From the NCBI GenBank assembly GCA_009735695.1, contig SRSL01000001.1:1240048-1304047 (forward strand): 64,000 nucleotides of DNA. The letters are read 5' to 3'. The stretch is from Christiangramia bathymodioli. Lineage in GTDB: Bacteria > Bacteroidota > Bacteroidia > Flavobacteriales > Flavobacteriaceae. Both the position numbers and the translations under genes were made by a program. Every line of letters begins with the position of its first letter. The stretch's first letter is position 1. Under the pieces are notes generated by a model. That model was not told the origin of the DNA, did not search any database, and saw nothing but the letters and a program-made list of their open reading frames with translations. This document shows positions 45,027 through 53,237 of this stretch, in pieces.

Positions 45027-46265
45027 ATGAGTCAGCAAACTCAGGCTACAACATTTGATGTGGAAAGAATCCGCGAGGATTTTCCTATTCTGAAGCGAAA
45101 GGTGAATGGCTATCCTTTGGTTTATCTGGATAATGCGGCCACCTCCCAGACCCCTAGACAGGTTATGGAGGTGATCGTTGATTATTATTCCAATTACAAT
45201 GCGAACATACATCGCGGTGTTCATACGCTTTCACAGGAAGCAACCGATAAATATGAACAGGCCCGGAAAACGGTTCAGGAGCATTTAAATGCTGAAAAGG
45301 CTCACGAGATCATCTTCACTTCGGGAACCACTCATGGGATCAACCTGGTGGCGAATGGATTCGCTTCGATACTGAAGGAAGGTGATGAGATCCTGGTTTC
45401 GGCCATGGAGCATCACTCCAATATCGTTCCATGGCAAATGCTTTGCGAAAAGACCGGTGCGAAGCTGAAGGTGATCCCTATGGATCAAAAAGGTCAGCTT
45501 ATTTTTTCAGAATACGAAAAGCTTTTAAGCGACCGGACCAGACTGGTGTTTCTGAATCATGTTTCGAATGCGCTTGGAACCGTGAATCCTGTTAAGAATA
45601 TTATCGATCTTGCACATAAAAAAGAGGCTGCAGTTCTTATTGACGGAGCCCAGGCTGCACCTCACATAAAAGCTGATGTTCAGGAACTGGATGTTGATTT
45701 TTACGTGGTTTCTGCTCATAAAATGTGTGGCCCAACCGGAGTAGGCGTTTTATATGGTAAGGAGGAATGGCTTGAAAAACTGCCGCCCTACCAGGGAGGT
45801 GGTGAAATGATCGCAACTGTTTCCTTCGAAAAAACCACCTATGCTGGTCTTCCACATAAATTCGAGGCCGGAACTCCAAATATTTGTGGCGGGATCGCCT
45901 TTGCTGCTGCCCTGGATTATATGAATGCGATCGGCTTTAGAGAGATCGCTGCTTACGAACAGGAATTACTGGAATATGCCACTCGCAAATTAAAGGAGAT
46001 CGAAGGCATGAAGATCTATGGTGAAGCTGCAGAAAAGACCGCGGTAATTTCTTTTAATATTGAAGGCCTGCATCCCTATGATATCGGTACTCTCCTTGAT
46101 AAAATGGGCATAGCCGTAAGAACCGGTCATCATTGTGCCCAACCTATTATGGACTTCTTCAAAATCCCCGGAACGGTTCGAGCTTCCTTTTCCTTCTATA
46201 ATACTTTTGAGGAAGTTGATCGGTTTATCGAGGCAGTAAGAAAAGCCAAAATGATGCTTCAATAG
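45027..46265 (+). CDS. sufS: Cysteine desulfurase SufS
   Basis: 412-residue PLP enzyme giving sulfur to SufE. Schiff-base Lys232 in SAHKMCGPTG; catalytic Cys370 in RTGHHCAQP; N-terminal YLDNAATSQTP. Group II desulfurase with the short active-site loop. The sulfur acceptor gene sufE lies 1.8 kb downstream, after a metalloprotease and a lipoprotein. Confidence 0.97.
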   Translation: MSQQTQATTFDVERIREDFPILKRKVNGYPLVYLDNAATSQTPRQVMEVIVDYYSNYNANIHRGVHTLSQEATDKYEQARKTVQEHLNAEKAHEIIFTSGTTHGINLVANGFASILKEGDEILVSAMEHHSNIVPWQMLCEKTGAKLKVIPMDQKGQLIFSEYEKLLSDRTRLVFLNHVSNALGTVNPVKNIIDLAHKKEAAVLIDGAQAAPHIKADVQELDVDFYVVSAHKMCGPTGVGVLYGKEEWLEKLPPYQGGGEMIATVSFEKTTYAGLPHKFEAGTPNICGGIAFAAALDYMNAIGFREIAAYEQELLEYATRKLKEIEGMKIYGEAAEKTAVISFNIEGLHPYDIGTLLDKMGIAVRTGHHCAQPIMDFFKIPGTVRASFSFYNTFEEVDRFIEAVRKAKMMLQ

Positions 46266-46556
46266 CATTGTTTCTTCCATCTATTAGATAAAAATTCAAA
46301 ATTTTAACATTGCCGCTGAGTCGTTGAAATCACTGGTTTCATCGACGTATGTAAGTTTTTGCGTTATTTTCGTTTGCATTAGCGTTAAGGATGTCTTAAT
46401 GCTTTGGTTATATTCGGCCACTGTTTTTCAATAAATGCCTTGAAAAGTCAGTTAATTGTTTAAGCTTAAACCGAACAATTGAGATTTTGACAAAATTGTG
46501 AAAATTGCGCAATTCGCATTTTGTCGAAAAAACATTAACCTAAACAAACCTTTTTT

Positions 46557-47531
46557 ATGAAAAGAATTTACGTACTGGCATCAGCCTTATGTATGGTATT
46601 TGCATCCTGTCAAAAAAATCAGGAGGAGTCTACAGAAGATGTAATGGCGCTTCCACAGGAGGAGTTGTCAATTTCCAAGGAGCAATGTGGAACCATGGGT
46701 GTACTTGAAGACAAGATCGCCGAAAATCCTGGTTTGATCCAGGATATGGCTGCCGTAGAAGCCCATACTAAACTTGCCCTGGAGGGAGGCTTCACCAAGC
46801 GTCTGGCCGCAGATGGAAAAATTGAAATTCCAATCGTTTTTCATGTGCTTTATAATGCCGATAGCGAGAATATCCCGCTTTCTCAACTGGAAGACCAGGT
46901 GGCCGCATTAAATGAGGATTTCAATCTTCAGAACCCTGGAAGAAACACCATCCCTGCTGAATTTTCTGCTGTAGAAGGCAATGTTGGATTACGCTTCGTC
47001 CTGGAAGATGTAATACGCGTGAAGACTAAAAAACGCCAGTGGAGACCAGACGATAGTATGAAGTTTTCTTCCAGCGATGGATCTGATGTAGTGAACCCTC
47101 AGGAATTCCTTAATATCTGGGTGGTTAGCAATATGCCTTATCGTGGTGGAAACATTCTTGGATATGCTCAATTCCCTGGAGGTAGCTGGGCTACTGATGG
47201 AGTCGTAATGGATCACAGATTCACTGGAACTACTCCATATTCAACCGGACGTACCGCTACTCATGAAGTGGGTCACTGGTTGAACCTTCGCCACATCTGG
47301 GGCGACGGAGGATGTGGCGCTACCGATTATGTAGCAGATACTCCTGATTCTGACGGCCCTTCCAGAGGTTGTCCTTCTTACCCTACCGTTAACTGCGGAA
47401 CCGCAGATATGACCATGAACTTCATGGATTATTCAGATGATCCATGTTTGAATATGTTTACCGAAGGTCAGAAGGCAAGAATGCTTAGCGTATTCACTAA
47501 CGGAGGTTTCCGCGCCACCATGGCCGATTAA
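46557..47531 (+). CDS. Secreted M43 (pappalysin-like) zinc metalloprotease lipoprotein
   Basis: 324 residues. Lipobox FASC with Cys18, then a propeptide-like region with EQCGTMGVLEDKI and a catalytic domain. The metzincin zinc motif is HEVGHWLNLRH with His236, Glu237, His240 and His246; the downstream Met-turn region is CLNMFTEGQKARM preceded by NFMDYSDD. Cleavage targets unknown. It sits alone between sufS and sufE: 291 bases of AT-rich sequence upstream without a gene, a strong terminator downstream. Confidence 0.9.
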   Translation: MKRIYVLASALCMVFASCQKNQEESTEDVMALPQEELSISKEQCGTMGVLEDKIAENPGLIQDMAAVEAHTKLALEGGFTKRLAADGKIEIPIVFHVLYNADSENIPLSQLEDQVAALNEDFNLQNPGRNTIPAEFSAVEGNVGLRFVLEDVIRVKTKKRQWRPDDSMKFSSSDGSDVVNPQEFLNIWVVSNMPYRGGNILGYAQFPGGSWATDGVVMDHRFTGTTPYSTGRTATHEVGHWLNLRHIWGDGGCGATDYVADTPDSDGPSRGCPSYPTVNCGTADMTMNFMDYSDDPCLNMFTEGQKARMLSVFTNGGFRATMAD

Positions 47532-47551
47532 TTTTTTCGTTAATTAAACTT

Positions 47552-47581
47552 AAAAGAGGCGCCAAAATGGCGCCTCTTTTT
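47552..47581 (+). terminator. Intrinsic terminator after the M43 protease gene
   Basis: Thirteen-base-pair perfect stem (47552-47564 with 47568-47580), three-base loop and T run. Confidence 0.93.
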
Positions 47582-47608
47582 GTAATATATAGTTGATAAA
47601 TAGGAATT

Positions 47609-48040
47609 ATGAGAACGAGAATAATGATTTTAAGCATCCTGGTCCTGATCACAGGCAGTTGTTCATCGCAGGATTACGAGGAGGTGGAGAAGATACAGTA
47701 TGAAATGTATACCCGTGGGTCTTCGACCACAATAGATATTTCAAAGGAAGAGATTGAGGTGATTTCAACAGGTCTTAATGCTGATCAGTCCAGCATGAAG
47801 CTTAAAGAAGAAGAATGGGAAGGCCTGGTGGAGACTATGAAAGTGCTGGATATTGAAAAACTGAAAGACCTGGAGGTTTCCAGTGATCTTAGGGCTTCAG
47901 ACGCCGCTCCCCATGCCGTATTGAAACTGCATAAAAATGATACGGTATATGAATCCAATACCTTTGACCACGGCAATCCACCGCAGTCCATCAGGCCATT
48001 GGTTCAGGCTATTTTAAGATTGTCAGAAAATGTTGAATAG
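47609..48040 (+). CDS. Hypothetical lipoprotein
   Basis: 143 residues, lipobox ITGSC with Cys18. The mature part (EKIQYEMYTRGSSTTIDISK, later RASDAAPHAVLKLHKNDTVY) looks like a small beta-rich envelope protein common in flavobacteria; no function known to me. It starts 28 bases after a terminator and is followed by the sufE promoter. Confidence 0.72.
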   Translation: MRTRIMILSILVLITGSCSSQDYEEVEKIQYEMYTRGSSTTIDISKEEIEVISTGLNADQSSMKLKEEEWEGLVETMKVLDIEKLKDLEVSSDLRASDAAPHAVLKLHKNDTVYESNTFDHGNPPQSIRPLVQAILRLSENVE

Positions 48041-48063
48041 CAGTTCTTCTTATTGTACTTTTG
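48032..48063 (+). promoter_or_regulatory. sufE promoter
   Basis: GTTG (48032-48035), exactly 20 bases, then TACTTTTG (48056-48063): -33 and -7 elements both match the Bacteroidota consensus with one change. It gives the second half of the suf cluster its own transcript; the ATG is 14 bases downstream. Confidence 0.65.
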
Positions 48064-48077
48064 CCTAAAATTAAGCT

Positions 48078-48500
48078 ATGACAATACAAGAGAAACAGGA
48101 ACAGATCATAGACGAATTCGCAATGTTCGAGGACTGGATGCAGCGCTACGAATACATGATCGAGCTGGGAAAATCTCTGCCCATGATCGACGAAAAATAT
48201 AAGATCGATGAAAACCTGATCAAAGGATGCCAGAGCAAGGTTTGGGTTCATGCTGAACTGGATGGAGATAAACTTGTTTTTACAGCCGATAGTGACGCGA
48301 TCATTACCAAAGGGATCGTTGCTATTCTTATCAGGGTTTTCTCCAATCAGCATCCTTCAGAAATCATTGAAGCCGATACGGCCTTTATCGATGAGATCGG
48401 GCTTAAAGAACATCTTTCTCCAACCCGTGCAAATGGCTTGGTAAGTATGATCAAACAACTTAAAATGTATGCTGTGGCGTACCAAACTCAACTGAATTAA
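48078..48500 (+). CDS. sufE: Sulfur acceptor SufE
   Basis: 140 residues. Accepts persulfide from SufS on Cys51 (LIKGCQSKVW, same position as in the enterobacterial protein) and stimulates it. One base separates it from the DUF59 gene. Confidence 0.95.
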   Translation: MTIQEKQEQIIDEFAMFEDWMQRYEYMIELGKSLPMIDEKYKIDENLIKGCQSKVWVHAELDGDKLVFTADSDAIITKGIVAILIRVFSNQHPSEIIEADTAFIDEIGLKEHLSPTRANGLVSMIKQLKMYAVAYQTQLN

Positions 48501-48501
48501 A

Positions 48502-48825
48502 ATGGAACAGGAAATAGACACTCAGGAACTTGGAGAAAAGATCGTAAAGGTCTTAAAGACCATTTATGACCCGGAAATACCCGTTGATATCTACGAGCTT
48601 GGGCTCATCTACGACGTAATGGTAAGCACCGATTATGATGTGAAGATCCTCATGACCCTTACCACACCTAACTGCCCGGTGGCCGAATCGCTACCTATGG
48701 AAGTAGAGGAAAAGGTAAAGTCCCTGGACATGGTAAAGGACGCCGAAGTGGAGATTACTTTCGATCCGCCATGGAGCCAGGATTTGATGAGCGAAGGCGC
48801 CAAGCTGGAGCTGGGATTATTATAA
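48502..48825 (+). CDS. sufT: SufT-like DUF59 Fe-S maturation protein
   Basis: 107 residues of the MIP18/DUF59 family: LKTIYDPEIPVDIYELGLIY, LTTPNCPVAESLP with the conserved Cys, and FDPPWSQDLMSEGAKLELG. Such proteins help load Fe-S clusters onto targets. Lies between sufE and a DUF2480 gene in a tight plus-strand run. Confidence 0.92.
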   Translation: MEQEIDTQELGEKIVKVLKTIYDPEIPVDIYELGLIYDVMVSTDYDVKILMTLTTPNCPVAESLPMEVEEKVKSLDMVKDAEVEITFDPPWSQDLMSEGAKLELGLL

Positions 48826-48837
48826 TTAAAAAGAATT

Positions 48838-49350
48838 ATGGCAGAAGAGATCGTTAACAGGGTCGCTCAAAGTAAACTCGTAACCTTTAACCTGGAGGAC
48901 TATTATCCAAAAGGTCAAAGGTTTGTATTTGATATCAGCCAGTGGCTTCTGGAAGGCTTTGTTTTGAGAGAAAAAGATTTTAGAGAACAGGCCAAAAACC
49001 ATGACTGGTCGCAGTACAAAGATCAGTTCGTGGCACTGGATTGTTCTACAGATGCCATCGTGCCGGCCTGGGCCTATATGCTTATAGCTACTTACCTGGA
49101 GCCTTATGCTTCAAAAGTGGTGATTGGCGATCTTGAAAATCTTGAAAGTCATTTGTACCAGGAAGTGATAGACCAACTTGATGTGACGGCGTTCAGGGAC
49201 AAACCGGTAATTATTAAGGGTTGTTCAAATAAGCCTGTTCCAAAAAATGCGTATATTTTCATTATTAAAAAGCTCCAACCTGTTGTGAAAAGCCTTATGT
49301 ATGGTGAAGCATGTTCATCTGTACCTTTATTTAAACAACCAAAAAAATAA
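48838..49350 (+). CDS. DUF2480 family protein
   Basis: 170 residues, cytoplasmic. NLEDYYPKGQRFVFDISQWL, KDQFVALDCSTDAIVPAWAY and YGEACSSVPLFKQPKK are the conserved stretches of this Bacteroidota-specific family. Function unknown; the consistent place behind suf genes and the conserved cysteines (about residues 62, 123 and 161) suggest a link to Fe-S assembly, as inference. Confidence 0.85.
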   Translation: MAEEIVNRVAQSKLVTFNLEDYYPKGQRFVFDISQWLLEGFVLREKDFREQAKNHDWSQYKDQFVALDCSTDAIVPAWAYMLIATYLEPYASKVVIGDLENLESHLYQEVIDQLDVTAFRDKPVIIKGCSNKPVPKNAYIFIIKKLQPVVKSLMYGEACSSVPLFKQPKK

Positions 49351-49352
49351 GT

Positions 49353-50255
49353 ATGAAGAAAACTTTACTATTCGCCGTTTCGATCTTATTGAGTACCGGG
49401 GTGGCCTTTTCACAGGAAGAAGAAGCGAATGACACGATTCCCAACGGATGGAGAACCGAAGGAAACGTCCAGTTGCTTTTTAACCAGTCTGCTTTCAACG
49501 ATGAGTGGACGGGAGGAGGAGTTTCCAGCGTTGCCGGTAACCTTTCCATTAACTATAAGTTCAATTACAAAAAAGATAAATTCACCTGGAACAACATGAT
49601 CTTTGCAGATTATGGATTGACCAAGCTGAAGGATGACGAATTCACCCGTAAGACCAGTGACAGGCTGGAATTAACCTCGATCGCCGGAAAGCAGATCCAG
49701 GAAACCAATTTTTACTGGTCATGGTTCCTGAATTTCAGAACCCAGTTTGATAAAGGTTATAATTTTAGCGAAGATCCAGATACCGGGGAGACGATCAGGA
49801 CCGAAATTTCAGATTTTATGTCGCCGGCTTACCTACAAACCGGTCCTGGTTTGATGTATAAGAAAAGTGAGAATTTCGTTCTCAATTTCGCGCCAGCTAC
49901 GGCACGTTTCATCTTTGTAAGCAAAGATTTTACCACCCGCCCGGGTTATGTAGACGGAGATTATTTTGGAGTGGATGAGGGTAAATCCATGAGGTTCGAA
50001 CTTGGTGCCTCTTTAAGCGGGTACCTTCAATACGAAATCCTGAAAAATGTGATGATGGAGCATACCCTTAACCTGTATTCGAATTATCTCGATAAACCAG
50101 GGAATATCGATATCGATTACCTGCTGAATCTTGATATGGGAATAAACGATTATCTTTCGGCTAACCTGGTTTTCCAGGCGATCTATGACGATAATGCCGT
50201 GGGAGCTTTCCAGATCAGGGAAGTATTTGGACTTGGGATCAATTTCGGGTTCTAA
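49353..50255 (+). CDS. DUF3078 family outer-membrane beta-barrel protein
   Basis: 300 residues with a signal peptide (STGVAFSQ). QLLFNQSAFNDEWTGGGVSS and alternating beta strands to a C-terminal Phe (INFGF) are typical of the DUF3078 family, predicted outer-membrane proteins of unknown role. Starts two bases after the DUF2480 stop, so it is the last gene of this transcript; a terminator follows. Confidence 0.88.
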   Translation: MKKTLLFAVSILLSTGVAFSQEEEANDTIPNGWRTEGNVQLLFNQSAFNDEWTGGGVSSVAGNLSINYKFNYKKDKFTWNNMIFADYGLTKLKDDEFTRKTSDRLELTSIAGKQIQETNFYWSWFLNFRTQFDKGYNFSEDPDTGETIRTEISDFMSPAYLQTGPGLMYKKSENFVLNFAPATARFIFVSKDFTTRPGYVDGDYFGVDEGKSMRFELGASLSGYLQYEILKNVMMEHTLNLYSNYLDKPGNIDIDYLLNLDMGINDYLSANLVFQAIYDDNAVGAFQIREVFGLGINFGF

Positions 50256-50276
50256 AAAGAAAAATAAAAGATTCTG

Positions 50277-50307
50277 AAAAGGCTCGCAGGATCTGCGGGC
50301 CTTTTTT
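50277..50307 (+). terminator. Intrinsic terminator ending the sufE-DUF3078 transcript
   Basis: Stem of at least 12 pairs with one G-U (50278-50289 with 50293-50304), three-base loop and T run. Confidence 0.9.
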
Positions 50308-50362
50308 CAGTTAAATTTTTGTTGAAGTCTGGTCTGCTTTCAGGCCGAAGTAATGTATTGAT

Positions 50363-50370
50363 TACCTTTG
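50363..50370 (+). promoter_or_regulatory. hflX -7 element, leaderless type
   Basis: TACCTTTG is an exact TAnnTTTG match; TTTC lies 21 bases upstream in place of TTTG. The hflX ATG starts after only five bases, the same distance as at mfd, so the mRNA probably begins at the start codon. Confidence 0.5.
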
Positions 50371-50375
50371 TATTT

Positions 50376-51599
50376 ATGATTGAAAAAACCGATTTATCCT
50401 TTGAACGAGCTGTTCTCATCGGGATCGTTACCCGGGAACAGGATGAAGATAAACTAGAGGAATACCTGGACGAGCTGGAATTCCTTACCTATACTGCCGG
50501 TGGTGAAGTGATCAAGCGCTTTTCCCAGAAGATGGATGTGCCTAATCCCAAGACCTTTATCGGGACTGGAAAAATGGATGAGGTACGTGAATTTGTTAAG
50601 GAGAACGATATAGGAGCGGTTATTTTTGATGATGAATTATCACCTGCCCAGCAAAAGAACGTCGAAAAGATACTGAAGGTTAAGATCCTGGACAGGACCG
50701 GCCTGATCCTGGATATTTTCGCGCAAAGAGCCAAGACGAGCTATGCGAGAACCCAGGTAGAACTGGCCCAATATGAATATTTATTGCCCCGACTTGCGGG
50801 GATGTGGACTCACCTGGAAAGACAGCGTGGTGGTATTGGAATGCGTGGACCTGGTGAAACCGAGATCGAAACCGACCGTAGGATCGTTCGGGACAAGATC
50901 TCTTTATTGAAGAAAAAGCTGGCGACCATTGACAAGCAAATGGAAGTGCAGCGAGGAAATCGCGGCCAGTTGGTTCGTGTGGCACTGGTTGGATATACCA
51001 ACGTAGGAAAATCAACCCTTATGAACGTGGTGAGCAAAAGCGATGTATTTGCTGAAAATAAACTGTTCGCGACCCTCGATACCACGGTTCGGAAAGTGGT
51101 GATACGAAATCTGCCATTTTTGCTGACCGATACAGTTGGATTCATCAGAAAGCTTCCTACCCAGCTGGTAGAATCATTTAAATCTACCCTGGACGAGGTT
51201 CGGGAAGCCGATCTTCTTTTGCACGTGGTGGATATTTCCCATCCCAATTTCGAGGAGCATATCGCTTCAGTTAACCAGATCCTTACCGAGATCGAGGCTC
51301 TTGGTAAACCAACTATTATGGTATTTAATAAGATAGATGCCTATGAGCCTGAAAAGCTGGACGAGGACGATTTGATCACCGAAAGGACTTCGGCGCATTA
51401 CAGCCTGAAGGAATGGAAAAAGACCTGGATGAACAAAATGGGAGAAAATGTCTTGTTCATTTCAGCCTTGAATAAAGATAACCTGGAAGATTTCCGAAGA
51501 AAGGTTTACGAAGCTGTAAGAGAGATACATATCACCAGATTCCCTTATAACAATTTCCTTTACCCGGAATACGATAAATACGGTGAGCCTAAAGAGTAG
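50376..51599 (+). CDS. hflX: Ribosome-associated GTPase HflX
   Basis: 407 residues from the ATG at 50376; an upstream in-frame TTG would place the start ahead of the promoter. N-terminal HflX domain (GTGKMDEVREFVKEND), GGIGMRGPGETEIETDRR glycine-rich segment, coiled coil, then the G domain: G1 GYTNVGKST with Lys212, DTVGFIRKLP, NKID. HflX splits stalled or stressed ribosomes. Confidence 0.96.
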   Translation: MIEKTDLSFERAVLIGIVTREQDEDKLEEYLDELEFLTYTAGGEVIKRFSQKMDVPNPKTFIGTGKMDEVREFVKENDIGAVIFDDELSPAQQKNVEKILKVKILDRTGLILDIFAQRAKTSYARTQVELAQYEYLLPRLAGMWTHLERQRGGIGMRGPGETEIETDRRIVRDKISLLKKKLATIDKQMEVQRGNRGQLVRVALVGYTNVGKSTLMNVVSKSDVFAENKLFATLDTTVRKVVIRNLPFLLTDTVGFIRKLPTQLVESFKSTLDEVREADLLLHVVDISHPNFEEHIASVNQILTEIEALGKPTIMVFNKIDAYEPEKLDEDDLITERTSAHYSLKEWKKTWMNKMGENVLFISALNKDNLEDFRRKVYEAVREIHITRFPYNNFLYPEYDKYGEPKE

Positions 51600-51668
51600 C
51601 TTAATAAAGCTTTAACTCAATTTGGACAGAATCTTTTTAAATTTATAAGTAACCAATATTTATAGATT

Positions 51669-52397
51669 ATGAAAAGATTGATTTTACTTGCGATAATTTT
51701 AATGAATACCGGCCTTTATGCCCAATCTCTTGAGGGCTCCTGGAAACTTGTTGAAGAGAATGGCCGGGAGATCACAGATAAGGAAGTGATCAGGATTTAC
51801 CAGGATGGTTACTTCGCTGAAGGAGCCAAAAGCACCCAGGATAACTCGTTCCTTTGGGCGCAGGGAGGTGAATACGATACCGGTGATTATACCGAAACCA
51901 TCGATTTCCATACCATGAATAAGGCCCTTGTGGGAGTGGATCTGAATCCAAAATTGACCTGGGAAGGTGAAGACCGGATAAAACTCAATAATGTAAAGGA
52001 AGTACAGGTTTGGGAACGGGTTTCAGATAACGAAAACGAACTTACCGGAAACTGGGTGATCACCGGAAGACAGCGGGACGGCGAAATGAGAAGATCTACG
52101 CCCGGTGACCGCAGAACCATCAAGATCCTGGCTGGTGACCGATTCCAGTGGGTGGCTTTTAATTCGGCTACCGGAGAATTCATGGGGTCTGGTGGAGGAA
52201 CTTACTCGGCAAAGGATGGTAAATACAGCGAAAACATTGAATTCTTTTCCCGTGATGATAGCAGGGTTGGAGCAAAGCTTGGTTTTGACTATGAAGTAAA
52301 GGATGGTGAATGGCACCATTCCGGAAAAAGCTCCAAGGGCGAACCCATGTACGAGGTGTGGTCGCCATATGCCGCCGCTTATCTAGGAAATCAATAA
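51669..52397 (+). CDS. Secreted protein with two lipocalin-like halves
   Basis: 242 residues with signal peptide (NTGLYAQ). Residues about 20-117 and 124-232 look like a tandem duplication: LEGSWKLVEENG aligns with LTGNWVITGRQRDG, GGEYDTGDYTETIDF with GGTYSAKDGKYSENIEFF, and VQVWERV with YEVWSPY. This fits small beta-barrel proteins of the lipocalin-like or DUF4488 kind. Ligand unknown. Monocistronic. Confidence 0.7.
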   Translation: MKRLILLAIILMNTGLYAQSLEGSWKLVEENGREITDKEVIRIYQDGYFAEGAKSTQDNSFLWAQGGEYDTGDYTETIDFHTMNKALVGVDLNPKLTWEGEDRIKLNNVKEVQVWERVSDNENELTGNWVITGRQRDGEMRRSTPGDRRTIKILAGDRFQWVAFNSATGEFMGSGGGTYSAKDGKYSENIEFFSRDDSRVGAKLGFDYEVKDGEWHHSGKSSKGEPMYEVWSPYAAAYLGNQ

Positions 52398-52429
52398 AAT
52401 ATAAAGACCCTTTCGAGGTTATTTTTTAA

Positions 52430-53233
52430 TTAAATGGAATGCCTGAAATCGAATTTCAGCTCATTCCGGACCTTCTGTGAACTGATCTTTTTTCCTTTTG
52501 AAGCTTCAGAATGATCAAATTGGGGTGTTGGCAGTCCTTTTTCAGTGGCTATTTTCGAGTAATAGATTTCCTTTTCGGGATGTTCAGGGTAAACAAGGTT
52601 CCAGATGGAATTATCGGTTTTTCGGTCGACCAGTTTTAGTATCGCGTTGATGCAATCTTCCTGGTGCACAAGGTTTACGGGTGCTTTCGGGTTTTTAATG
52701 TCTTTCCTTCCGGAAAGATGTTTCACCGGATGACGTTCGGGGCCGATGAGTCCGCCAAACCTGATGATCGAAGCATGGAAATTCGTATTGTTCAGCAAAA
52801 CCAATTCAGCATTATGCAGCTGTACAGCGGTATTATTTGAATTATCTGTCGCAGAATTTTCGGTATAGGTAGGCATGGCTTCGGTGTCTTCATAAACCGA
52901 AGTGGAGCTGGTAAAGATCACCCGGTTCACCCGGCATCTTTCGATATACGGGACCAGGTTCTGGATCTTTTTCACAAAATCCAGTTCCGGATTCTTCCGC
53001 AGTCCTGGAGGAATATCAATGATAAGAATTTCAACCCCAGAAAGGAAAGAGGTGAAATCTCCCTGAATGCCGCTTTCAAAAACCTTGATGAGATATGGAA
53101 TGATCCCGGCATTTCTGAGGTCCTGCAAGCCATCTCTTCGGGTAACCGAACCTCTCACTTCATGATTGGCTTCCCTAAGCCGTTTTCCCAGTTCCAATCC
53201 TAACCAACCGCAACCTAAAATTGCTATTCTCAT
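52430..53233 (-). CDS. NAD-dependent epimerase/dehydratase-like protein (YeeZ type)
   Basis: 267 residues, Rossmann fold with the dinucleotide motif ILGCGWLGLELGKRL at the N-terminus (GxGxxG variant), then FTSSTSVYEDTEAMPTYTE where the SDR active site usually has Ser and YxxxK. The K is not in its place, as in the YeeZ-like atypical branch. Substrate unknown. Four bases from the M28 peptidase gene on the same strand. Confidence 0.82.
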   Translation of the reverse strand: MRIAILGCGWLGLELGKRLREANHEVRGSVTRRDGLQDLRNAGIIPYLIKVFESGIQGDFTSFLSGVEILIIDIPPGLRKNPELDFVKKIQNLVPYIERCRVNRVIFTSSTSVYEDTEAMPTYTENSATDNSNNTAVQLHNAELVLLNNTNFHASIIRFGGLIGPERHPVKHLSGRKDIKNPKAPVNLVHQEDCINAILKLVDRKTDNSIWNLVYPEHPEKEIYYSKIATEKGLPTPQFDHSEASKGKKISSQKVRNELKFDFRHSI

Positions 53234-53237
53234 CCTT

